A stretch of DNA of 64,000 bases, taken from assembly GCA_022661535.1 (NCBI GenBank), contig JAKULF010000006.1:558001-622000 (forward strand), given 5' to 3'. This document shows, piece after piece, positions 25,014 to 38,300 of the stretch (its first letter is position 1; each line of letters opens with the position of its first letter). Source of the DNA: Eutypa lata (lineage: Eukaryota > Ascomycota > Sordariomycetes > Xylariales > Diatrypaceae). Under the pieces are notes generated by a model, which was not told the origin of the DNA, did not search any database, and saw nothing but the letters and a program-made list of their open reading frames with translations. A program made the position numbers and the translations under genes.

Positions 25014-26758
25014 CTACTGCTCCATAGCATTGTCCTCATTAGCACCATCATCACCGGCTCCCCACAGACCTTCAAGCTTGAACTCCTTCGCCCACTCCGT
25101 CACGATCTGCTTCTGGTCGGGGATCGCGCCACCGGCCCCACCATCTCCTGCCTTGGCCGCTGCCGCATCATCCACAGCGACCGCCAGGACAGGGGCGTCG
25201 GTCCAGCCCTGGATGCGGCCGTCCCGCCAGTCGGTGATGACGGTCATGGCGGCGGCGGTCAGGTTGGGGACGCCGCCGCGGCCGAGGCGGCCCCGCTTGC
25301 GCGCCACCTGGACTAGGAAGTCGGTGGTGGGGTCGCCGTTGGCCGCCGTCACGAGCGGCGGCAGGTCGTAGACGTCCACGAGCTTCTGGACGAGGTCGGG
25401 CGACGTCGAGAGCCGCTTGAGCAGTAGCGAGACCGCCGGGATCGGGTCGTCGATCTGCCGCGGCGGCACCGCGTTGAGCAGCACGAGGTGCGCGTGCGCT
25501 TCGATGGCGCTTTTCTTCTTTTTCTGAGCGGATGTGGATGATGAGGAGGAGGAGTCGGTGGGTGTTGATGGGAAGACGATGCCCGGCGAGTCGAGGAGCG
25601 TCAGTTGCTTGTCGATCTTGACGGCGCGGATGCTCGTGGTCACGCCTGCTTCGGCGCCGGCGGGACAAGCGGAGGCGCCGCCTCCTCGGCCGCCTAGTCG
25701 CGAAAGGAGCGCGTTGATGACGGAGGACTTGCCGACGTTGGGGTACCCGATGACGCCGACGGATATAGGACGCTTGAGTTGCTTCGCGGCGGCGAAGGAC
25801 TTAAGTGACTTGAAGAGGGTCGCAGATGAGGTCTGGACGGTGAGTTCACGGTGGTTAAAGGTCTGAGCGTTCGGGGCAGAACCCGAGGCGCGCAGAGGTA
25901 GAGTAGGGAAGTATCTCCGCAGGTGGGTGAGCCAGCCCTTGAGGACCGGGGGCGGGACCAGATCGACCTTGTTCAGGACTAGAATCAGTCTCTTCCCACC
26001 ACTCGCAGCAGCCATAACCATACGCTCGACCTCTCTTGACCTTGTGCCTTCGGGATCGCGAGCGTCGAGGACGTAAAGGACAACGTCGGCCTGATCGACG
26101 ACCTGCTTGAAGACCTTGTCGTAGGCTTTCCTCGAAGATGCCGTGCCGGGCAGTTCTGCACCACCCTCCTCCCCGTCCATATCACCATCTGATTCGTCTT
26201 CGTCCATGTCATCGCCGCTCTGTAGATCTCGATCATACTTCTCAGCCGCCGCTCTGGCAGATGCGATGAGGGCAGCCATGGGATTTGATTCATCGACATT
26301 ATCCTTGTCCTCATCCATCATGTCATCACCACTCAGACCATCGAACTCGGAAACCTCAGCGCCGTCTACCAGCTCCTCGTCGCCTTCGCCCTTCTCTGCG
26401 GTGGCGCCGGTCTTCGCCGCCTTAGCCATCTCTCTCCGGCGCTGCTGCTCTTCTTGCTTCTTTCTCCGACCATCCTCGATCTCATGGAGAATCTTCTCTT
26501 TGTAGGGGAACAAGTTCGGGATACCCGGGTCCTTCTTTAACTTAGACTTCCATTGCGGGTTCTTCTTAGCATCCTTTCTGTCTTTGCGCTGCTTGGCGGC
26601 CGAGGCTTTCTCGATCTTGTGCCTTAACCGGACAGGCTGCCGCTTTGACTTAGGCTCTACAGTTTTTAAAAACAAACTTTAGTTAGTAAAGACAATTCAT
26701 GTAGTATTTTGGGAAGGGAATTAGACGCACTCTTAGGTTTTGTGATATTGCTAGCCAT
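25014..26758 (-). CDS. NUG1: Nucleolar GTPase Nug1/Grn1 (nucleostemin/GNL3 family)
   Basis: Circularly permuted GTPase needed for maturation and nuclear export of the 60S ribosomal subunit; it acts in nucleolus and nucleoplasm. Exon 1 is 26758-26731 (MASNITKPK); a 74-nt intron (GTGCGT donor, CTGTAG acceptor) leads to exon 2, 26656-25014; total 556 residues. The N-terminus is the lysine/arginine-rich GN3L/Grn1 domain (KRQPVRLRHKIEKASAAKQR and KKNPQWKSKLKKDPGIPN), then a coiled, acidic linker (about residues 70-175). G motifs come in permuted order: DARDP at about 207, NKVD (G4) at 238, GYPNVGKSS (G1, P-loop) at 313, DSPG (G3) at 365. A Ser-rich insert and a C-terminal domain follow. Length and order fit Nug1. 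The second half of exon 2 is markedly GC-rich, so antisense open frames there are shadows. It is divergent from the neighbouring phosphatase gene. Confidence 0.93.
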
Positions 26759-27383
26759 TGTGATTTAACTGACAAAATGCGATTGTGAAGTTGTCGTCCG
26801 TCTGCTAGTTATTGCGCTGCTATTTCAATTTGCCTATGGAAACTTTCCCAAAATTCACAAAAAATCCAGTTCTGCCGTGTTTCACCGCCTCCGTATGCCC
26901 CGCTAAAAGCACTACCTAAGATGGATACCCCACTGTATTGCCCCGCGGTTCGCTACAAACTAGGCCCCTAACTAGAAGCGCTTAGCGATCATTAGTTAGA
27001 AGGGCCCTGAAAATTTCGGCAGCTCCCAGCCCACAGGGACGGTTCTGCCGCCGCCACTACGCTGCCACGATGGCCTCATGGACCGTCTGACGGGCGGAGT
27101 TCCCTAAATAGGTCAACACCGCCGACGGAACCAGAGATCTCTTTTTTGGATCTACTTCTAGGATCCGAGTTATTAATAAACGGTATGAGCTTATATTTTA
27201 TATATGTACATGCCATAAGACTCAAATAAACTTTCTGGTCTTGGCTAGTTATTAGTTGTTTAATTTTGGTTTGCTTATTCCAACTACCTACTACCTAACT
27301 TCTGCACCCAAGATTCATTTATACCTCAACAATAGGTAACCACCAAACATTTGGAGTTCTTTATTTCTCGTGCTGTCGCAAAT
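26759..27383. promoter_or_regulatory. Shared divergent promoter region of NUG1 and the HAD phosphatase
   Basis: The two start codons (26758 minus, 27384 plus) face away from each other across 625 bp. The NUG1-proximal half has AAATTCACAAAAAATCC at about 26854-26870 and mixed-GC DNA to 27120. The phosphatase-proximal half (about 27160-27383) is AT-rich, with CCAACTACCTACTACCTAAC repeats near 27280. I could not assign a transcription start or a known ribosome-biogenesis element. Confidence 0.55.
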
Positions 27384-28522
27384 ATGTCTTATACCGCACC
27401 TTCGCAAACGCTCAAATTCAGTGGATTACTGTTCGATATGGATGGGACCATAATAGATTCAACAGCGGCAGTCGTTAAGCATTGGCATTCGTGAGTTTCC
27501 ATCATGCAGGCACTATAGGTAGTTGGCTACCTGACTAGGCTCCTCCCGTTCTGAACTGCGAACGCTCATCCGATACACAACAAATAGGGTGGGAAATGAG
27601 ATTGGCGTGGATCCAGAAGTGATTTTGCAGACGTCCCATGGTCGCAGAAGCATCGACATGCTGAAACTGATCTGCCCTGAGAAGGCGAACTGGGAATGTA
27701 AGTGCCTAATATATATAAAGAGGTGGCGGGTAGTTTTGTGCCCGTCTCTCCCTTTCTCCCTACATACCTACCCCCTTTCCTCCTCCCCCTTTCTTTTCTA
27801 AATACATACATACATACCCCTTCCGTACCTCCCTACCCCCTACCCCTACTTACCGCTACCCCTTGCTTTGTTTGAAAGAAAGCAAAAAACAAAAAACAAA
27901 AAAAGCACACTGAAACAGTCCCCTGACCGCCCACTCTTTCTCTCCACCTGCAGATGTCAGACGCATGGAAGGGCTACTACCCAAGCTCCACGGCGACGAC
28001 GCCATCGAGATCCCCGGGGCGCGCGCGCTGCTGGACGCGCTGATCGCGGCCGCCGCGCCCTGGGCCATCGTGACGTCGGGGACCGTGCCGCTGGTGACCG
28101 GGTGGCTCGACCGCCTGGCCCTGCCGCGCCCGGAGATTCTAGTCACGGCCGAGTCGGTCGAGAACGGCAAGCCGGACCCGGCGTGCTACGCGCTGGGGCG
28201 GTCGAGGCTCGGGCTCGAAGATACCAAAGGAGACATACTCGTTCTCGAGGACAGCCCCGCCGGCATCAGGTCCGGCAAGGCGGCCGGGTGCAAGGTCCTC
28301 GGCCTCGTCACGAGCCACACCGCCGAGCAGGTGCTCGCCGCGGGCCCGGATTGGGTCGTCCGCGACCTGCGGTCCGTTAGGATGGTCGCGTGCGACGAGG
28401 AGGAGGAGCAGCAGCTGCAGCAGCAGGAAGAAGAAGGCGACGGCAGTGGGGGGAAGAGGAGGCGCGTCGTGACGCTGCAGATCTCAGACGCCCTTGTGCC
28501 ATCATCATTATCATCATCCTGA
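27384..28522 (+). CDS. HAD-superfamily phosphatase, glycerol-1-phosphatase/2-deoxyglucose-6-phosphatase (Gpp1/Dog1) type
   Basis: Predicted cytosolic small-molecule phosphatase; yeast relatives dephosphorylate glycerol phosphate or 2-deoxyglucose-6-phosphate, so the exact substrate is open. Exons: 27384-27490, 27588-27697 and 27954-28522, 261 residues. All joins keep frame with GTGAGT/AATAG and GTAAGT/GCAG sites. HAD motif I is FDMDGT (Asp18 nucleophile, Asp20), motif II VTSG, motif III the lysine of GKPDP, motif IV LEDSPAG; AGIRSGKAAGCKVLGL matches the family C-terminal core. After about residue 220 there is a Glu/Gln-rich tract (DEEEEQQLQQQEEEGD), a KRRR patch and a Ser tail not seen in short relatives. 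Exon 3 is much richer in G+C than exons 1-2. The second intron (256 nt) is CCTACC/CCCC-rich and ends in a polypyrimidine tract. Confidence 0.88.
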
Positions 28523-29140
28523 GGTTGGGGCGATGCTATGCGACGTGACGCAGAACAGTAGGTAGGTAGTTACTCTGGCGGAAGTATCTATCTACCTGCC
28601 CAGGTACAAAGCCTAAAAGACCCCTACCTCCTACATATGTTACCTACCTTCTATCCTCCCACCTACCCTAGATAGCTTAGTCTGACTTGGGTAGGTAGGT
28701 AGGTGGGTACGGGTAATGTGATGTGACGAGAGACACAGAGAGAGACAGACACAGGTAACATACGGTTGATGTAACCCTCCATGCATCAAAATGAACGGCG
28801 ATGAGGTGGGAAGCAAAAAAAGTAGTGGGGACAAAAGATGATAGGGAAAGAGGAGAAGAAACAAAAAGAAACCAATAGTGTCTCATATGACCGCAGAGGG
28901 AATGAACGAAACGAACAAACAAAGTTGCATGGGCGAGGATATCCGCCTACTCTGTGTTTTTTCTTCTCTTTCGACTCTCACTCACTCTACTCACTCACCC
29001 AGTCACTCGCCGGAATTCCTCCTTTCTCACATCGCACATGCCTCGTATGGGGAGATTGAACCTTGGGGATGGTCGCAGACAGCGTGAGATACGAGGGCGG
29101 TACCTGTGCGACATAGGCTTCTTTTCCTCCTCTTTTTTTT

Positions 29141-29196
29141 TCTTCTTGTTGCTAGACTTTTGTTTTTTTCTTCTTGTTGCTAGACTTTTGTTTTTT
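29141..29196. repeat. Two perfect tandem copies of a 28-bp T-rich unit
   Basis: The unit starts TCTTCTTGTTGCTAGACTTT and ends TGTTTTTT; copy 1 is 29141-29168, copy 2 is 29169-29196, identical, and a partial third start (TCTTCTTC) follows. Perfect identity implies a recent duplication. Confidence 0.95.
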
Positions 29197-31801
29197 TCTT
29201 CTTCTCTTTTCTTTCTCTCGGGCTCGGCATCGCCGTTGGGACTTGAAAGTAAACTAGTGGAGCCGGCGTGACGGAACCCCCTGAATGCACTTGGCTATAT
29301 ACGACTTACGCCGTCATAGGTAGAATAGAAAGTCTAGATTGGGGGTACTACATGGCTATTAGATCTCTTCCGAAAATGTTAGTCAATTTCATTACCTAGA
29401 GTACTTAATGTATGTGATGATGAATGAAGATTTCCTCTCGCCACTGTCTTTGAAATTCCGTTTCGGGCGCTTGGGCACGGCAGCAAGGGCTGGCAGACAG
29501 GCAACCTGGGTGGCAGGCGGGTGTAGCCGGCGGCGGCGGAAGTGGAGATCGATCATACATCACTAGTTCCATACCCTCCCTACGAAGTTTATTTGGCCGA
29601 ACTCCATCTGGAGGGGGGCGGGAGGATCACCAGGGTTGGAGTGGGAAGGGGGGGGGGGGAAACGTTATCTACACTAGGTAATTTGGGTAAAAATCGGAAT
29701 GAGTGGCGACGAGGATGATATTGATGATGATAATGAAATTTGGTGCAATTACACGGCGCATTGGCTCGAAGCTTGGCAAGGCTAATTAACATACTACATG
29801 CTACATAACTACATGTAGTAGCTGAGTAAGAGGTAGGTAGGTAGGTAGGCAGGTAGATAGATGGAAAAGATACTATGCTAGGTAACTAGAGGGGGTAATT
29901 AGCAACTAATAACTATGTACATAGGTAGGTCAGATAGGTGTTCGGATGTTTAAACAGCCTGGCTTGGCTCTACCAGTGCTTATGACGATCATCGCAACTA
30001 TGAGATCTTGCAGGTGTGCTTTCCCCGGACGGAATTTCCCACAGCGATGCCACATATGCAGGTACATATTAATTCACACAAGCTTAATAGGGATCTTATT
30101 ACTCCTACCTACATACCTAACCTACATAAACTTACATTATATATGTAGGTAGGTATGTCGGTAGGTGTGTGTTGATGTAAGTGTGTAGGAAGGTAGTGGT
30201 GTATATTGCCAGGTCTAAAGTCCCCGAGTTGCCCAGGTTTATGGTTGTATGTTTGCATGTACGAAGTAACTAGGCGTGGATGTAACCTTAACCTACCTAC
30301 ATGTACTTAGCCTACCTAGTATGGAGGTAGCAGATAGATGCGTATAGGTAGCGGCCAAGTGGTGTATCTCCCTCCCGCCTTGTCTCTCTTTACCCCACGA
30401 TTGAGGGCTAATGACGAGCATGAATGGACGAATTATGTTTTTGATTTCTTGCCGCCGCTGTCTAGGAACTAAGACTGATCTATAACTAGTTACCTATGTA
30501 CCTACATCTTGTACAATCAATACCTGAATACCTTCTTCGGCTATCTTCTCTTCCGTAGGTATTTGCAGACTAACTAGTTACCGGGCGTGATCTAGCTTTC
30601 ACCCACTTACCTAACGCTAGTTTTGACCCGGATCTTCCACCCGTTGGTTGTGAATGGCGCTCAAAGACCAAGGCTCGTCGGCCGCCTCAGTGGCCGGCAT
30701 CAATCTCCCTCCGAGATTAGGTAGAGTCGATATCACATGCAAGAGTGGAGAGAGATGACAACACTTTGCTGTTCGCCGACAAGCAAATTGGACCTCTTGG
30801 CTGCTGCCATGATTAGCAGGTCCATCCATCCATCAATCATCATCGGCGATAATAGTTCCTGCTCTTATGACTGCGAAGATCAAAAGACCCGAAGCGAAGG
30901 AACGTCTTTCAATCGTAAGAGGCACCGTCGTAAGATCCACTCACTTACATATGGGATTTCTCATGTATGTAACATGTAGACGTAAGTAGGTAGGGAGGTA
31001 GGGAGGTAGGTAGGTAGGTAGAGAGAAAGAACTGCAATCCTCAGGTAGGTATGTAGGTATGTAGATATGAATGTAGTCATAGTTCGGACCGGTCGGGTTG
31101 TATGTAGATCTTTCAAGGTTGCTGCCCGATGACTAGACTCTTGAAGAAGGTTGCACATGCGAAGTTGATGATAGGTAACAAAAGTATGTAGGTGCATGCA
31201 GCATTACAGGTCTATACGTACATACATATCACTACCTGTCGGCATTCAGCCTGCAAGAACTGCGATATACTGAGACTTGGCGGTATGTCATCATTCGTGA
31301 TCGCCGTGGGGGATGTCCACCAATCATTCGACCTCCTCACCGCCAAGCGGGCTGTCAGATCCCCCCCGGGGTAGGTACCCGCAGAGTAGGGACGGGACCA
31401 CCCTTATCGACCACTGCCGTGTCAAGTCTTCTTTTGTCATCCACCACCTGACTCGGATCCTAAACTATCCCTTCGTGATAGAGCCCCTACCTAACTAAGC
31501 TATGAGGGAAAAAAGTCACGATAACGAAATTTTTGAGTCAACAAGAGCCGGAGACGCAGTGTTCCTGATCCTGAAATGCGCGATACCGCCTTTTTGGTCA
31601 TATGCACCTGGGCGAGTGGATATTATGTATGCGAGTGTCAGTGTGAGTGAGTACTTTATGTACTTAATATGCATGTGCGCAGACCGGATGGACTGAACGG
31701 CATCATCACATCATCGCCTTGGTGGGCTGTGTCCGAGGAGAAGTAGTGAACTCAGACTACGTATTTTTCCATGTCGGTTCATGGGGGGAGAAAGTGGGAG
31801 G

Positions 31802-31819
31802 GAGAGAGAGAGAGAGAGA
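31802..31819. repeat. (GA)9 microsatellite
   Basis: Nine GA units within a purine-rich stretch from about 31786 to 31820. Confidence 0.9.
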
Positions 31820-32341
31820 TATCACGAGGTTCTCCCTTTTTTTTCCGGAGGGGAGGGGAAGGGAATAGCTCGCTCCCAATGGCGCGGGTCTGGCTGGCTT
31901 GGCGTTTTGCGAAGCGTCGTTGGACAAAGACAAGAGTCAACGGTAGGAACGGATAAGCGCCGCCGGTTGGGATAGTGGCAGCGGTCTACAATGTACGTGT
32001 GTGTGCGTGTATGTGTATGTGTATGTATGCGCGTATGCCGGTACGTACGAAAGAGAGCATACTAACTACTTAGAGGTGGGCATGTACATTACATTCGTTT
32101 TTCTCGATACTAGGCCTTACGAGTGGCCTGGCCAAGCCAAACAGAAATCCACCCGCAAGTACCGGTGGGGGATGACCAACCTTCAGAGGCGCGGGTGCTT
32201 GCAGTCTGCCCTCCCTCTGTCGGGAGATGATCTGGGGGGGCACGCGTCGTCTAGATTCGTGAACAGTCTGGTTTACTTGGAAAGCTACATACTCGAGGGG
32301 AGGGAAAGCCGCGTGGACGGGTCAGCAAGCGGGTGTAGTAT

Positions 32342-32373
32342 CCAGCCAGCCAGCCAGCCAGCCAGTCAGCCAG
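32342..32373. repeat. (CCAG)n tract
   Basis: Seven CCAG units and one TCAG variant. A second shorter CCAG array lies near 34336-34353. Confidence 0.9.
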
Positions 32374-35300
32374 ATAAAAGAGCAGCGCGCTGAAAAGCAG
32401 CATCGAGCGGCGGCGGCGGTAGCCAGACTGGCGAAGAGGATTAGAGGCCGCCGCCAAGACAGGATCTCCGGGGGTGACAAATTATTTCAGGTCGGCGACC
32501 TGGGTAACCATCAAACCCGTCAAGCCCGAAGCGGCTGCCTCGCTCGACCACTCGCAGGCCAGGGTAACGATCTTCCTTCCCCCCCCGGACCCAGGGAAGA
32601 GGTTACAGGGAAAACCGGCACTGCTACTAGGCTGGTGTGCTGTACAAAAGAGGAAAAAAAACTTAAAAAAAAATTAGTTTACCTCGATAAGTATACCTAA
32701 CCCTCTTGTCTCTCCTCTCTCTTTTTCTCTTCTTCGCGCGGGCGGCGGCAATTGGCCAATCCCCACACATATGATGTCCGCACAGTGCACTCACTTTGGT
32801 GACGACAGGGGTAGGTGGGTGATCTGCATGTCAATGAGCAACCTAGCACCAAGAAATTTCCCGCGCTCAGAAAATGTCCCGCATCATCGCGGATGGGCTG
32901 GAGGACGGCCAAGCTTTTTGGGTCAAGGCGACAAAAGGCGACAAGGGAATAAAAGAAAAAAAGAAGAAGATCAAGAGCAAAAGTGGAAGATCGATCTTGC
33001 GTGTAGTTACCGAGCGGTAGTGTAGTGACGTGTCTGTCCATCCGTCTACGTGGGTGAACGGTCAGTTTTCTACTTCGTAGTAACTATCTAAGTAGTCATT
33101 CGTTTTCCTCTGGCGAGTAACTATGCTTGATGGCTGGTTTGGAGCTCAGGCCCCAAGCGACAACCCCCCCCCTTTTTTAATTTTTTTTGTGTGCCAAAGG
33201 TGGGGGATGAGTGATGAACTGTTCAAGACGCCGCCCCTTCGTATGTATGCGTCTTCCCGCCCCAAAAAGTCAGTCAACACAGCAACTATACTGCGGGAAT
33301 CTTATCTCAGAAAGCAGGCCGGCCGATTTGACGCACGGGAGATTAGGATTATGTAGCAAAATAGTATTTGGGAGCTTCACGTGTTACTAAGTGGGAATAT
33401 ATTCCCCATCTTAGCGCAGGAAAAGAAAAAAAAGGTTTATCTACTACTACTATTAATGACCCCATCACGCAACGCACGAGTAGTAGTAGCGAGACCGCGA
33501 GAAGGATCCACTTGGTGATGGACAGGATGGGAAATGGCACGAGGACCTAGTCTACATACGTAGTGAGAGGAAGAGAGACCCTTCCTTTTCACACCGCACG
33601 CGTGCGTGGGGAAGGAGATTCTTTCACGATCAGGCGATCTACCGCCATGTCCCTTAGCGGCGGCTGGCTCCATCCGCTTCTCCTCAGTAGTAGAAGAAAA
33701 CCCGGGAGCCCTTACGTACGTAACGTAGATACACACGTGTACGGCTCGAAGTCGAGAAGCTACGGATAGCCAATCCTTCATCCATCCAACGCAAATCCCA
33801 CGAGAGCGATCCACAACAAATTTGTGACTGGCATTAGTTGTGTGCTATATAACTCACATCATAGGTCTACTACTAAGCTGGATATGTCACATTGTTCTTA
33901 CCGTTGACGACAAAGTACTGTCATGATAAACGTATCGTATCCCCATTCACATGCCTGCCTTCCCTGTTGAAACTCTCTCTTTCTAGACGTCCTTGTGCCC
34001 TCCCACCAAAGCCGATCTTAGGCGACCTAGTCAGAGGTGTGAATGCCGAGGAGCTTAGAAGCTAGTGGCGGTAGAGCGGCTAGAGCGGCGGCGCCCCGAA
34101 CGTGACCCTTTAACCATCAGAGTCGCATCTGCTTGCGTAGTATCTGATGCGGCTCAAAGTGTCTTTTGAGACTACTCTTCGTTCTGGACTGACGAACGGC
34201 GACTGCGGGACGATATATATAAATCATCAGGAGGTGACGTCCTGAGAATGTCCGTCCGCGCCGATTTCTCCTGTTTTCTCCGCGACATGACTATGTAGAT
34301 AGAGTATGTGCGAAGAAGCTGAGACCTTGACTTGAGCCAGCCAGCCAGCCAGCCAACGTGGGATCTCGTCCCGCACCCCCTTATCCTCTCTTTTCTCCTC
34401 ATTTGCCAGAGCCCCTCTGCCTCTACTTACATCTGATAGATACATACGTAGGTTACTAGCACACAGGCAGCCCTTTTTTTTCTTCCTTGCTCGTGTGTAC
34501 GTAGTTGCGAGCTCTGTAAGAGAGAACGATAGGGTATCATTCGCGTTCCTGTACGTGAGCGGAGGCGGGTGGAGAAAATTCGGCTTACAGCCGTGACGAA
34601 AGAGACGTGAGATGAGTTCATAAAAGATACTCTAAAGGTACTTCGTAGCGAAAGGCCCCACAGTCCCCGGTCTTTAGAGCCAGCCTTTCCGCTTTGGCGG
34701 CTAGCTAATTACCTACAAGGGGTATTAGCCAACCTTGTTCCACGTGGCCGCTCGGACCACTTAATCAAAGTCCCCTGGTCCCTTCCCTTTCAAGTCCCCC
34801 CTGTCCCCGAAAGTTCGGACGCAACACAAGGTACGAAGTAGTTGGCCCCATCTAAAATGACGAGGGGGTCAAAACTTTTACGGTGGTGCTGAATTATATG
34901 GGAACGTGCACTATAATACCAATGAAAAAGGGGTTCGCAGGCAGTACAAGGACATATCCATACATAACCCCAGTTATGTGTACCGCGAAAGAATACTACC
35001 TACATAACTACATGCCTACTGCATACCGCACGCACACTGCATACATACTGCTGCCTCGTCGGTCTTAAGGCAGTGGTAGGTAGTAGGTAGGGTTAGGAGA
35101 GGCGGAATTTTCCTTACACGAGGTTTTTTGACATGCTGTAGAACATGACGGATAGCTCCTAGCTAGGTACCTCGACATGCGCTGGGGCGTCTCTGGCTAT
35201 TCTCAGGAGATAATTATAACCTCGATGCTAAGAACAGCACGCAATCTAATGTAAGAGTTGCCTATCCCCCAACGGAACAAGAGAATAATTTATGATACGA

Positions 35301-38300
35301 TAGATGGTTGGGAGATTGAATAATTGTATGGGGCCAGCAACGAACGTAGTTACGGTAGCAACGATCACACATCAGAGGGTCTAGACGTCATGATATCACT
35401 CCACAGACTGAACCTTCACATCTTCTATGTGTATCTTGAAATAACTTAACTGTTGTATTGTGCAGAAGAACAAGTTTCGCGTCAGCGTGAAAGCCACCTT
35501 AGGTAGGTGAGATATGTTTAGCGCCTAGTAACATGGCAATCTTTAGATAGGCTTATCATGTTATCATATGGCGGAGGGAGGCGCGGGAAAGCATAAGCAT
35601 GTGGAGTGTATGCCTCATGTTGGGAGACAAAGGCCAACTTCAAAAGGTTGTCCAGCTCATTACCTACTGCCTCTACCCCGTTGATATTTGGGGCCGAGAA
35701 GATGCGCAGCTTGATTGTCGCCGAACTGCATCGGCGAACGCTCCCCAGAAGGATTTCAGCTCAACCGGTGATGGTGATAAGTGAAGGTCCTTTTGTTTTC
35801 GAAGGGAAGAAAAGGAGGCGATAATGAACATGCCCGACGGTATGTCGTTCCATAAGGCGCGTAGCGTTGGGATTATAGTGCGGGGGCCGGGAATGGTGGA
35901 GGAATAACCGCTAAGTCCTCAGCTACCGACTAACATGTTTATTCTTATACCTACCAAAGGGCTCTCTCTCACTCTCTGTTCGGTTCCGAAATATGCTCGT
36001 ACGTTAACCAATAACAATTCCCAAAAGACGCCAAGAAATTACATATCGTTTATAGTCACTAAATCAATCATACCTTTCCACTGTAGAAAGTCCAACTTCA
36101 TTGAATTGTCTGCTGTTATTGTAAGAGCCTGCATTTCTTCAAGTATATGAACGCCAAGAGTGTGCTCTATGGTTGAGATATAATTCATCACGAAATTTTC
36201 AATATGAAATTACTTATAACCGGAGATCTTAATATGTTCTATGAGTAAAATAAGGACCCATTCGTTTAGTGTCATGCAGGTATCAACCGGGTAGGAAGGT
36301 ATTGATGCTCATTTTCGTCGCGATAGCGGAGGGTCCACCCTCCATACGATCCTTGTAGCCGAGTTGAGCGTGTGTAATTGCACCTAATCCCTATGTAGAT
36401 TAAATGCTGCATGATGAACTGGAACTAAAAGTTGACGAAGCAGCGAAGTTGACGAAAATGACCTTGATGTTAGCTAACTAATGCAGTACAGGAAGGAATT
36501 CCCTTGCTCGAATTCCCGTCAATGTGGTTTAGGTAAGTCCACGTGCAGTATCGTTCAACTTTGTCTACCCGAATCGGGGAACGGATAGCCCACGTCCCCC
36601 GACTAGGTACACGTAGACGCTAGGATCTTGATGTCGGGAGAGCCGAGAAGCACAATAACCCGAGGAGAACACCTCAGTTATCGGACTGGGAGTTTTGGAG
36701 CTGGAGCGCATATCCTTGAACGGTCCGTGCAGAGACATATACCGAGGTTGACCTGGCTTCCATTGTAATCTGTGCGGCTGTGGTCCAGCCGGATCTACAC
36801 ATGGCAACCAGGGATCGCAATCAGATTTCGGAATAGAGGCAGCCCGGGAGCTCTGGCCGAATCATACATAATAACAGCGCTCATGTGATTGTGATTCCTC
36901 GTTGAGTCCACTACTCCATAATGCGATTGGTTAAACTTGGTCCGGCTCAGAAAAGATAAAATTACCGAAGATCCAAGACTCAAGACTTGAACGATCAAGT
37001 ACTTGGCATTTCGTGAAATAGAAGTGCTACATGCTATTGCAAAAAAAAGCTTTCGGAAGGGTTATTAGTTAGTACTGTCTGAACTTTCGTGGCCTGGTGG
37101 CTTTCCGTCTGACCAGGTTGTTATGTCCCAGCTTTCTGGCTCAGCTTGAAGCCAACGTTGACTAACATAGGAGTCTAGGTAGAATTAAGGCTAATTAATG
37201 CAGAAACCCTGGTAACTGCGGTCATCCAGGTCATGTCGACATCCCTACGTAGGACCCAGGGATGCGGCACCAACCTTTTTTGGCGTTGATGGGCCTGACT
37301 ATAATGCACATCTTAAGGATACAATCCCTTCAACTAACGGACACCCTGACGTCTTGATTCGAGAGAAGGGCCTCACAGTGCAACCTACCAGCGATCAGTT
37401 TCTGGTAGCCGGGTTCCAATAATATCCGGAGAGATCTAGCTAGCCCTTACATACTGTCACCATCGTCATAGCCGAGGAGAACACCACAGGTAGTAAGGCA
37501 ATTTCCTAGACCGTTAGATCTCCTTGTCCTGCATGACTTTTCGTGATCTATGTCGCACAAATAGATCTCTGATGCTTTTCAAAAGGTCCCGTTCGTACGC
37601 AGGTGGTCTAGATGGGGTTTAAAATAAACCTCAGCTCGTCATTAGCATCGATGGAAATCGCTACTAGCTACCTATGTACTATGATACAATCGCATCATGG
37701 ACCCTTTTCAATTTACCTGTATTAATAATGTGCAGTAGTAGCTATTGCTTGTTAGGTAATCATAACGAAGCATTACTTCCTGCACGATTTCGCGCAAGAC
37801 GGCGGCTATCTGGTTGCATCGCGGGATGTTTGGCCCAACTAGGCATCGCACCGAAAAGGTCTATTCAGCTTTGCTCCCGATCATACATGGAGAGATGGAG
37901 ATCGGAACATAGTCACCAAGAATAGCAACACAACCGCTGCCTACACTTGCAGGCCGCTCAAGCAGTGTAACGCGGCGCAGCCCTTGCGCCCGTTCAGCTG
38001 TAGCACCACTAGTTATAGAGCAAGACCTGCGGGAAGGGGGGGAAAAGATAGCTGCGGGTTCTGCCAGGCGAGCTGGACCCCGAAGCTGCCAATTTCTACT
38101 CCTATTAGAGATGCTTGAGCGAGATAAGGTTGTATGGAGCTGAGGAATCCGTCAATATATCGCATAGTCATAGTTACAATGAGAGAGCTGCTACGCCTCG
38201 ATGTGCGCAGTGAGGCTTATTTGCCACGAGGAACGAACGCCGTTGGAACGGGGTCGGCCTGTAGTTGGTCAGTCGCATAACAAGACCGTGATCCACGGAC

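Noticed and set aside
25168..25668. 166-codon minus-strand frame and plus-strand frames inside NUG1
   Set aside because: Arg-rich shadow frames of the GC-rich NUG1 exon; the NUG1 frame carries all G motifs.
27868..28380. 170-codon Arg-rich plus-strand frame over the HAD gene
   Set aside because: Shadow of the GC-rich third HAD exon in another frame; it overlaps the intron and has no motif.
37216..37422. 68-codon open stretch with protein-like composition (PTFFGVDGPDYNAH...)
   Set aside because: No family recognised, no flanking exon found and length is within chance for this base composition; at best an ancient relic.
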